A stretch of DNA of 64,000 nt from CALNBC01 sp040768925. Lineage in GTDB: Bacteria; Bacillota; Clostridia; Christensenellales; CALWSW01. Location: positions 310,001 to 374,000 of the forward strand of contig JAXGLZ010000002.1 in the NCBI GenBank assembly GCA_040768925.1, read 5' to 3'. Shown piece after piece: positions 1 through 6,602 of the stretch. Positions within the stretch are counted from its first letter, which is position 1. Every line of letters starts with the position of its first letter. Below the pieces are notes generated by a model, which saw only the letters and a program-made list of their open reading frames with translations, was not told where the DNA came from and made no database searches. The position numbers were made by a program, and so were the translations under genes.

Positions 1-78
1 GCTGTCCTCTTTGCCGGCGCGCTGCTGCTGTTTGGCGGAGCGATCGCGGTTTTTTCGAAAAAGGATTTGCACATATGA
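1..78 (+). CDS. 3' end of a membrane protein gene (partial)
   Basis: The first 26 codons are open in frame 1 and end at TGA 76-78. They encode AVLFAGALLLFGGAIAVF followed by a short charged tail (SKKDLHI), which looks like a last membrane helix with a cytoplasmic end. Such a tail is usual in ABC-2 type permeases, but the part seen is too short to name a family. The gene begins outside the window. A degraded hairpin with A and T runs at 112-138 may be its terminator. Confidence 0.6.
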   Translation, partial: AVLFAGALLLFGGAIAVFSKKDLHI

Positions 79-591
79 ATTCGCGATCCCGCATTTGCGG
101 GTCTCTTGCGCAAAAAAAGCCCGCAACCGCGGTTTTTCTGGCCGGGACCATCCTTGCGAACAGGAGCGGAATGCTTTGACGATTTGGCTGCCGGCCTGGT
201 CCGGCAAAAAAATACCGCGAGCCACAAAGCGTGGTTCGCGATATCGGCTGCGGCCGCCGGCCGCTGTAATGCTTTGACTATTTAGATGACGCGCCGCCGC
301 TATCATTCGCGCCTCACACTAATGTCTGGAACCTTTTCGCCAGGCAATCGAGCCAACTTAATAACTGCATTTATTGTATTGAATTTTGTTTCCAAGTAGA
401 TATTGTAGTTGATGAAGATTTCAGGCACAAGTCTTTTCATAGCATGATGCCAAATGTAAAAATGCTGGGAAAGAAAACTCCAGGAAGCATCGCAAAGTTG
501 ATAGGTATACCAGCCAATGTCACCATAATTATATATTTATTTCCAGGATACCGCATCTGGTTTCTTCATTTTGACACCTCTTTCGGGTATG
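79..591. other. Non-coding stretch at the edge of mobile DNA
   Basis: I see no convincing gene in these 513 bases. At 112-138 there is an imperfect hairpin (GCCCGC, loop, GCGG, then TTTTT) that resembles the tRNA-Arg terminator at 31139-31164. The words AATGCTTTGACGATTT (from about 174) and AATGCTTTGACTATTT (from about 268) are two related copies of the short repeat that recurs at 1584 and 5344. The AT-rich part from 300 to 590 has no recognisable content; an open frame at 444-680 lacks a good ribosome site and partly overlaps the next gene on the other strand. Confidence 0.5.
274..289 (+). repeat. 16-bp border repeat, copy 1
   Basis: TTGACTATTTAGATGA here is identical to 1584-1599 and 5344-5359. 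The upstream bases ATGC and the core TTTGACTATTT are also found on the minus strand just past the tRNA-Arg 3' end (31174-31190), where the match stops after TATTT. The even placement at the ends of mobile segments suggests the outer part of attachment sites used by a serine recombinase. Confidence 0.5.
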
Positions 592-1371
592 TTACTCACA
601 ATAGAACTGCGTATCTAGCCAATGATCAAAATGATATGGGTGGGAATTGTCCAGATACGTGTCTGTATATAAAAAGGTAACGATATCCATGTCGTCAAAG
701 ATATCAAACGCCCAACTATCCCAATTGCTATAGGACTCCATATCGTCTGAATCCATACTAAAATCCATAATTTCCATGAAAGACTGGGACTCTTCCATAA
801 TTAAATATAATGCCAGTTCTTCCATTACACTATGTGCAATTATCTGGTTTCCCATGGGGGCGATAGTTCGAAAATTAATAATTGTCGTTCGCAAGATATA
901 CAGAAAGTCATAATCATAACGCATAAGGAATTGTGGTGGCAAATCAGATCCCAACAAAGAAATACTGATCTCCCCAAGATGCGATCCTCTCGGCATTGAA
1001 GAAAGCTCTTCCACATCTTGTTGCAAATTGTCTAGAAGAATATCACTTCCAATTGTGAATGATGCGGCAGCAATTTCTCCGAAATTATCTGCAAGATATG
1101 GAGACCAAGCCTCATGTTTTTTATACTTATTCAAATCAAATGTATTGCTTGCATCAGAATCATCTTCCTGGATGCTATGCCAGTTCAATGCCTTACAGAT
1201 ACCTTTACTTTTGTCTTTCCGTATAGATTCTCCGGCTTCGTAACGACTCCAAGTTTTTGTGCCAACGCCTGCCTTTAATGCAGCTTCCTCAATGGTGAGA
1301 TTTAGTTCATTTCTTCTTCGCCTTATGGATTTACCAAGCTCTAAGCTACCCTTGATTGACTTTGCACCCAT
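592..1371 (-). CDS. XRE-family HTH regulator with acidic C-terminal domain
   Basis: The protein has 259 residues. Residues about 10-60 form a Cro/CI-type helix-turn-helix (LGKSIRRRRNELNLTIEEAA, then VGTKTWSRYEAGESI). The rest is an unknown, strongly acidic domain rich in Asp, Glu and aromatic residues near the C-terminus (DDMDIVTFLYTDTYLDN). The start ATG has GGAGG a few bases before it. A near-consensus promoter lies at 1417-1445, with an 11-bp palindrome (GACATTATGTC) over its -10 box, so it probably controls itself. The gene sits alone between two border repeats and is probably mobile-element cargo or a prophage-like regulator. The DNA target and partner are unknown. Confidence 0.75.
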   Translation of the reverse strand: MGAKSIKGSLELGKSIRRRRNELNLTIEEAALKAGVGTKTWSRYEAGESIRKDKSKGICKALNWHSIQEDDSDASNTFDLNKYKKHEAWSPYLADNFGEIAAASFTIGSDILLDNLQQDVEELSSMPRGSHLGEISISLLGSDLPPQFLMRYDYDFLYILRTTIINFRTIAPMGNQIIAHSVMEELALYLIMEESQSFMEIMDFSMDSDDMESYSNWDSWAFDIFDDMDIVTFLYTDTYLDNSHPYHFDHWLDTQFYCE

Positions 1372-1416
1372 AATGTCCTCCTACCACGGCATAAAGTGAC
1401 CGGTCGTTATACGGAC

Positions 1417-1445
1417 ATTATGTCATGATATGGCCGGCGTGTCAA
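1417..1445 (-). promoter_or_regulatory. Promoter and palindromic operator of the XRE gene
   Basis: On the minus strand TTGACA (1445-1440) is followed after 17 bases by CATAAT (1422-1417). The palindrome GACATTATGTC at 1414-1424 covers the -10 box and could be the binding site of the regulator that starts at 1371. Confidence 0.7.
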
Positions 1446-1486
1446 GATACTTTTATTGTGAGCCCATCACTAAGAATTCCTTTTCA

Positions 1487-1600
1487 ATTAAAAGGCGCGA
1501 ATTTCATCGTACCTTTATCATATCACGGTATATATAAAGTGGACAATCCTTTGTGTAGGACTGTCCACTTATCGTGGAAAGCCTTGACTATTTAGATGAT
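1487..1600 (-). repeat. Long direct repeat A, copy 1: promoter-like leader plus border repeat
   Basis: These 114 bases match 5246-5360 with about ten differences. Both copies hold, on the minus strand, the 16-mer border repeat, an inverted repeat (here AAGTGGACAATCCT at 1537-1550 and AGGACTGTCCACTT at 1557-1570, one mismatch) and a TATGAT-like -10 box. At copy 2 the segment leads directly into a serine recombinase gene; here the recombinase is missing and other DNA follows. This fits a deleted relative of the element next door. Confidence 0.7.
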
Positions 1601-1971
1601 GGCTCAGTACCCCCTAAGTGAATGAAGGCGTTTGTTGACATTAAAAGAGGCAGATCATTCGAACAATTCCAATTGGTGGGGTTCAGATCTTCTATTACAA
1701 TTCAGTTGATGAAAAGACACGAATCGTTTTAGACAAAAGCGATAAAAGTTTGAAAAGGGCCATATCCGAATCGTCTAATTTCTCTATCCAAAAACAACTG
1801 TTCAATTTACTGTAGGCATTTTTGCCGATAACGTCCACATCGAAACTTGATGTGGTTCCCGGCAGACCTCATCGGTGCGTTTAGCCTGATATTTTACAGT
1901 CCCCCGCAAGAAGCTATGTCTAAGGCTTGGGACATGGAATAAGGAAGGTAGCCATTTGAACGAGGTTTCCT
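1601..1971. other. Non-coding stretch before the toxin-antitoxin pair
   Basis: No gene is supported here. The plus strand contains short open segments without start signals. The last part leads into the promoter at 1972-2000. The stretch lies between border repeats and is probably eroded element DNA. Confidence 0.4.
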
Positions 1972-2000
1972 TTGAAAAAGGTGAGCATAAGATGTATAAT
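1972..2000 (+). promoter_or_regulatory. Promoter of the ImmA-type antitoxin gene
   Basis: TTGAAA at 1972-1977 and TATAAT at 1995-2000 are 17 bases apart. A strong ribosome site (AGGAGG, 2021-2026) lies nine bases before the GTG start at 2036. Confidence 0.75.
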
Positions 2001-2035
2001 ATATACGGGAAGTTAGCGAAAGGAGGTGGGTCATC

Positions 2036-3178
2036 GTGGCAAATACTGTGCAAGTTTCAAGCAATATATTGAACTGGGTTAGCACCGCTGTATCGTTAAA
2101 TGACAGCAACCGTGCGACTCTTGAACTATGGCGAAGCGGTGAAAAGCAACCCACCTTCAATCAGTTAGAGGATTTTAGCAACAAGACTCGTATTCCTTTG
2201 GGCTATTTTTTCCTCAACTCACCGCCGATTGAGAGCCTGAAAATCCTTGAGTTCCGTACTGTTGATAGCCTGAGTCTGCAAAACCCAAGCCGTGATTTAA
2301 TTGATACGGTCAGGCAGATGGAAAACGTGCAAGAATGGATGCGCGAGGATGTCATTGCTTCACAAGGAGAAAAAATATCGTTTATCGGTTCTTTGGACAT
2401 CAATAGAGATGTTTTAACGTTGGCTACTACCGTACGGAAAACTCTATCGTTATCCATGAACTGGTTTGAAGGTTTCAAAACGACTGGAGAAGCATTCAAG
2501 GTCATCCGTCAAGCCATCAGTGATATCGGCGTGATAGTAATGTTGAGTGGCATTGTGGGTTCCAACACCCATAGACCTTTGAGTTTAGATGAATTCCGCG
2601 CCTTCACGCTCATCGATGAATATGCGCCGCTGATTTTCATTAATTCGACGGATTCAAGAGGTGGTATGCTATTCTCGCTTTTCCATGAGTTTACTCATAT
2701 CGGCATTGGAATGAGTAGCTTGTTCAACGCTAACTTGGAAGATTCCACTTTTATTAATTCCCACGAGGTTGTGTGCAATGCCGTCACGGCTGAAATCCTT
2801 GTCCCGATATCCGTTTTCAGAGAAAAATGGCAAAGTACTTGTAGTGAGATTAACGAAAAAATTCAATCAATTGCATCGTATTTTAAGTGCAGTCAATCGG
2901 TTATCGCCCGGAGAGCACTTGATTGCAGATACATTACTAGTGCTGAATACCGTCTACTTGTTTCACAGGCAAGGCAAATAACTAAGTCAAAACCTGCGAG
3001 CAGTGGAGGTGATTACTACAAAACTCAGGCTTCGCGAATAGACTCCAAATTTTTATTTGCTTTGAACGCAAGCCTACAAGAAGGCCGGACTTTGCATACC
3101 GAAGCATTTCGTTTAACCAATACGAACCGCTCGACTTCCGAAGGTCTGATTAGCGAAGTGCGAGGTGAACGGAAATGA
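2036..3178 (+). CDS. XRE/ImmA-IrrE metallopeptidase-like antitoxin
   Basis: The 380-residue protein begins at a GTG with an ideal ribosome site. Its N-terminus (ILNWVSTAVSL ... LELWRSGEKQPTFNQLEDFS ... IPLGYFFL) is the HTH region of the XRE-ImmA family. The centre has the zinc peptidase motif HEFTH at residues 217-221, followed by NAVTAEILVP, typical of ImmA/IrrE. Proteins of this type are the antitoxin partners of DUF4411 (PIN-like) toxins. The next gene is such a toxin and starts inside this gene's stop codon (ATGA, 3175-3178), so the pair would be translationally coupled. The antitoxin is intact while the toxin is frameshifted. Function is inferred from family and gene order. Confidence 0.85.
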   Translation: MANTVQVSSNILNWVSTAVSLNDSNRATLELWRSGEKQPTFNQLEDFSNKTRIPLGYFFLNSPPIESLKILEFRTVDSLSLQNPSRDLIDTVRQMENVQEWMREDVIASQGEKISFIGSLDINRDVLTLATTVRKTLSLSMNWFEGFKTTGEAFKVIRQAISDIGVIVMLSGIVGSNTHRPLSLDEFRAFTLIDEYAPLIFINSTDSRGGMLFSLFHEFTHIGIGMSSLFNANLEDSTFINSHEVVCNAVTAEILVPISVFREKWQSTCSEINEKIQSIASYFKCSQSVIARRALDCRYITSAEYRLLVSQARQITKSKPASSGGDYYKTQASRIDSKFLFALNASLQEGRTLHTEAFRLTNTNRSTSEGLISEVRGERK

Positions 3179-3680
3179 GTAAAGAGATATTTTTAGTTGA
3201 TACAAACACATTCATAACACCTTACAAGACCTATTACCTGTTCGATTTCGCATCTTCCTTTTGGACTTTCTTAAGGAGCACATTGAAAATGGCAACATAG
3301 CTGTTATGAGCAAAGTATATGAAGAAGTAACCAAAGGAACGGATGATTTGAGCAAATGGATTCAAAGTCTTGCTTTTACTCAAATTGACCATCGAACAGC
3401 CGATGTGCTTGGTATCTATGGACAAGTTATGGCACACATCCAGAACAGCGTATCCTCAAGTGGCGCGAAGCTATACAATGATAAAGCCTTGCAAGAATGG
3501 GCTAATAACAACCGTGCAGATGCTTGGCTCATTGCTATAGCCAGAGCAAAGGGGTATACCTTAATAACATTTGAGCGACCAAATAGCGCACTTGGAACGT
3601 CAGCATCTGGCCATCCGAAAATTCCAGATGTGGCTACTGCTTTTAATATAAAATGCGGGAGTCTATACGAAATGATGTGA
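3175..3680 (+). pseudogene. DUF4411 PIN-like toxin, frameshifted
   Basis: From ATG 3175 the frame reads MSKEIFLVDTNTFITPYKTYY, the usual DUF4411 start with the first PIN-domain acidic residue (VDTN). After FASSFW the frame runs to an early TAG at 3298-3300. In the next frame from about 3262 the rest of the family is present: DFLKEHIENGNIAVMSKVY, EEVTKGTDDLSKWI, and the second acidic cluster NNRADAWLIAIA, ending at 3680. Adding one G to the GG at 3263-3264 restores a continuous protein of about 168 residues. The toxin is thus inactive unless the sequence has an error at this spot. It is coupled to the ImmA-type gene upstream. Just past its end begins the cut recombinase gene on the other strand. 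Confidence 0.85.
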
Positions 3681-4603
3681 GCTTTGGGATTCACTTTCAA
3701 ATGAGCTACATAACAAAAAACCATTTCTTATGATCGCCTCGTGGTTGTCTCCAATCATAAACTTATTCTTTTTTCCATCATTCCTTATTTGCTTATGCGT
3801 AAGATAATCTTCCACATATGTCTTTTGCAAAATCACAGACCCAGTATACTTCTCATTCCGCAGTATCTTCCGTATTGTCTCTTTTGCCCATTTGGAATGA
3901 CCTCTGGGGGACGGGATTTGCATTTTCTTCAGCCTCGCAGATATCTCGGCAAGGCTATTCCCTTCAGTGTATAGTCTATAGATCATACGAACAACTGCCG
4001 CCTTTCCTTCGTCAATTATTAGCTTGCCGTTAGCGTCATGTATATACCCATAACAGGTACGCTGATAGTATTTTGAGCCAGGGCGCTGAAATGCTCGTTC
4101 CAGCCCCCATTTGATATCATTGCTTTTTGAGAAGCTCTCGTTCTGCGCAAATGCGCTCCAAACTGTCAGTATGAATTCGGATGCCGCAGTAAGCGTATTA
4201 ATATCCTCTTGTTCGAAGTATATACCGATCCTCTTTGCTTTGAGCGCACGTACCGTTTGGAGAGAGTCCAAGGTGTTTCGGGCAAACCGATATACCGACT
4301 TTGTCAAAATAAGGTCTATTTTATTCTTAGCGCAATCTTTGAGCATCTGCTGAAACGCTATTCTACCTTTGATCTGCGTTCCGCTGCCGATATCCGCATA
4401 GATTCCGGCAAATATCCAATTCGTATTCTCTTTGATCAATGACTCGTAGTGCCACTTCTGAAGATTTAGACTATTGATCTGTTCAATGTCTGATGAACTT
4501 ACCGGCAATAAGCAGCCACCCTCAGCCGCTTATTAGCGGCCTTTGTGACCGGTATTTCGCTTACATACTTTTGGCTTTGTAAATTCGATTCGTATTTGTC
4601 CAT
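3663..4603 (-). pseudogene. Serine recombinase, frameshifted at the catalytic site and cut at the 3' end
   Basis: The likely start is ATG 4603 (MDKYESN ...), inside the 3' end of the preceding recombinase gene. The frame reads KRLRVAAYCR and then hits TAA at 4501-4499. The other frame goes on with VSSSDIEQINSLNLQ, so one missing G in CGG(G)TAAGT breaks the gene exactly at the YCRVS motif that holds the catalytic serine. Downstream the resolvase domain (GIYADIGSGTQ, LILTKSVYRFARNT) and the start of the recombinase domain (CYGYIHDANGKL) are clear. The C-terminal zinc ribbon is lost: homology stops near HEAII (about 3725), where the DNA joins the toxin region. It belonged to a tandem serine recombinase module with the 229-residue protein upstream. 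Confidence 0.85.
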
Positions 4604-5222
4604 CTATGCCGATCATAATCCTATCTATCATGATTCGTACCATATCATCAAAACTATCGTTGTTATGTAGCTTGCCAGCCTGTACCAATTCATTAGACAG
4701 AACCGCTTTAAGATATTCCTCCGGGATTGCAGGGGAATGACTACATATCTTCGAAGCGTGCTCCACGCGGTTCGCGCATCGCCATACAACCTCTCCGTTT
4801 GTGCGGGTGTACCTTCTATACTTTTTGCCGCACTCTTCGCAAACAAGAAGCCCCGAAAGGGGATGAGCGGTACTATATCTGTTGTCAAAAGAATTCTTAT
4901 TTTCTTTATTTGAGCGTTTAGCTTTCTCTCTTTGTACTTCATCGAACAGTTCCTGGGAAACGATGGGTGGATAAATTCCATTGCCAATATATTTTTCGTT
5001 TGATAATAGGTTGTCTATGATTTGCTTGCCCCAAACTTCTTTGCCATTTGGCGAAAGCAGCTTTGCCTCTTTCAGCATATTAGATATCTTGCCAAGGCTG
5101 TTACCCTCGAGATAAGCGTGATAGATCGTGTTAACGATAGATATCTCCAATGGATGTATCTCCATCTGACCTGTTGCGTTTCTCATATATCCGAAAATAA
5201 CGCGGTTTTGCTCAGTATTCAT
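4533..5222 (-). CDS. Short serine-recombinase-like protein without catalytic domain
   Basis: The protein has 229 residues and starts at an ATG with AAGGAG seven bases before it, so the short form is probably its normal form. It begins within the recombinase domain (VIFGYMRNATGQMEIHPLEI, EGNSLGKISNMLK, WGKQIIDNLLSNEKYIG) and continues into a zinc ribbon with Cys pairs (LVCEECGKKYRR, later VWRCANR and CSHS). The N-terminal resolvase domain with the catalytic serine is absent. The next recombinase gene starts inside this one, so the two were coupled. In such modules a short partner may help bind the attachment site; that role is inferred. The promoter region is the long repeat at 5246-5360, so the gene stands at the end of its element. 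Confidence 0.75.
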   Translation of the reverse strand: MNTEQNRVIFGYMRNATGQMEIHPLEISIVNTIYHAYLEGNSLGKISNMLKEAKLLSPNGKEVWGKQIIDNLLSNEKYIGNGIYPPIVSQELFDEVQREKAKRSNKENKNSFDNRYSTAHPLSGLLVCEECGKKYRRYTRTNGEVVWRCANRVEHASKICSHSPAIPEEYLKAVLSNELVQAGKLHNNDSFDDMVRIMIDRIMIGIDGQIRIEFTKPKVCKRNTGHKGR

Positions 5223-5245
5223 GATGGTTCTCCTTCTTAATAGAA

Positions 5246-5360
5246 ATTAAAAAGGCACGCATTTCATCGTACCTTTATCATATCATGGCATATATAAAGT
5301 GGACAATCCTTTGTGTAGGATTGTCCACTTATCATGTAAAGGTTTGACTATTTAGATGAC
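5246..5360 (-). repeat. Long direct repeat A, copy 2: promoter, perfect inverted repeat and border repeat
   Basis: This copy lies just upstream of the recombinase operon. It contains a perfect 14-bp inverted repeat (AAGTGGACAATCCT 5297-5310, AGGATTGTCCACTT 5317-5330, six-base loop). A weak promoter overlaps it on the minus strand: TTGTCC (5306-5301), 18 bases, TATGAT (5282-5277). The inverted repeat is well placed to be an operator or part of the attachment site. The segment ends in the 16-mer TTGACTATTTAGATGA (5344-5359). See 1487-1600 for the other copy. Confidence 0.7.
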
Positions 5361-5495
5361 GGGCAAAAATGCTTTTAAATAGGTGTTTGTGATCCCTTAC
5401 CAAAAGTTTTACACCTTTCTCTTGTTTTTTTACTCAAAAAGAAACGGAGCGGGAACAGCATCTTTGCCGTTTCCGCTCCGTTTGCATTCGATTCT

Positions 5496-6225
5496 CTATT
5501 CCTGCAGCATCATATCCAGTTCGATGCCTATTTCGTTGAATTTTACCCGTACCAAATCTTTGGCCAGCACCATCACCTGCTGGATGATACATGTCGCCAG
5601 GCTGTCTTCGTATTGGCTGAGTCCTGATGCCCTGGCCGCAATGGTATCGAACATCGCCTTGACCCGCGCACTGCCATGCGCCATGATTTCCTGCTCTAAC
5701 CGCAGGGCTTTGAGTCTTTCATGAACCTCTGCTTTTTCGGTTGCAATCCGCTTTAACTTCATGTTCTGCGCTTCGGCATCCTCCGCAGTGAGATTGACCG
5801 TTTGGAGTGTCTTGCGAAAATCCTCGTCCAGCTTTGTAAGTTGGCCTTCCAGATCGGCCATATCATCGGCGCCTTCCTGCTTTGCTATGGCCTGCGCCAA
5901 ACTCTGCGCAACGTCCGCTTCGATTGCATTCCGTTGATCCAGTACATAGTTGGTCGCTCTAAGCAGCGCGTCATACAACGCCCCTTCCTCGATGGTGGGC
6001 GATTCGGCGCAACTCTCCTTGGATTCCAGCCGGCTGATGCACCGCCATACGATTTTGTAACTGCCATCCCGCTGCCGCCATGTGCATCTGCGGTAGGGCG
6101 TACCGCACTCTCCACAGACCAGCCGCTCAGTCATGGCGTATTTACAGGAATATGAGCCACCTCCAATCGAAGTTCCGGTTGCCGTTCGGGCAAAAACTAT
6201 GAGTTGTTCATGAGTCACCTCGCTT
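5496..6225 (-). pseudogene. C-terminal fragment of a large serine recombinase
   Basis: The frame carries a recombinase zinc ribbon (CKYAMTERLVCGECGTPYRR, then VWRCISRLESKESC), the linker ESPTIEEGALYDAL and a long charged helix that is a likely coiled coil, ending naturally at TAA/TGA near 5496 (IELDMMLQE). The resolvase domain and the front of the recombinase domain are missing. Upstream of about 6225 the frame runs into the stop region of the next gene and its residues no longer fit the family, so the break is there. It is a different recombinase from the tandem pair at 3663-5222. Confidence 0.8.
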
Positions 6226-6226
6226 C

Positions 6227-6544
6227 TCACACCCGCGGGAGGCGGGTGAGCAGGGGTATGATAAGCAAACCCAAGCCAAAGGAGAGGATGAACATAACGG
6301 CGCACAAGATCAGCGCAGCCCGCGCGAAGTTCCTTTTATTCAGATTGAGCGACCCGCCGAAGCCCCACACCAACAGCAGGATGACGTTCGCTATGGGTAT
6401 GAGCATCAGTAAAAACATACCGATGTACTGCCCGATGGACAGCGGCTCGCTTCCCGGCTGCGTGTAGTGGGCAGGGTTTTGTGCCGCATCCGGCGCAAAA
6501 TTTGGCGTTTCCGACAGGTGCGCTCCGCAATTTGCGCAATACAT
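6227..6544 (-). CDS. Small zinc-ribbon membrane protein, with a scrambled zinc ribbon
   Basis: The protein has 105 residues from an ATG with GGGAG seven bases before it. It starts MYCANCGAHLSET, half of a zinc ribbon, and then reads NFAPDAAQNPA. The +1 frame over the same bases reads KFCAGCGTKP, the expected second CxxC half. One missing G near 6504 and one extra A in the run at 6477-6480 would explain both the loss and the return to frame. Two membrane helices follow (GQYIGMFLLMLIPIANVILLLVWGF and ARAALILCAVMFILSFGLGLLII). A GC-rich hairpin (CACCCGC/GCGGGTG) covers the stop codon. It is the last gene of the protease module. The family resembles the N-terminal part of the protein at 21603-22277. 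Confidence 0.65.
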   Translation of the reverse strand: MYCANCGAHLSETPNFAPDAAQNPAHYTQPGSEPLSIGQYIGMFLLMLIPIANVILLLVWGFGGSLNLNKRNFARAALILCAVMFILSFGLGLLIIPLLTRLPRV

Positions 6545-6602
6545 ATCCGCTCTCCCTTCATGGCTCTTTTTTGCCTAAATCATAAAAAGCTGTTGCCGGG
6601 CG

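Noticed and set aside
444..680. Possible 78-residue gene on the plus strand
   Set aside because: No ribosome site and it overlaps the end of the XRE gene on the other strand.
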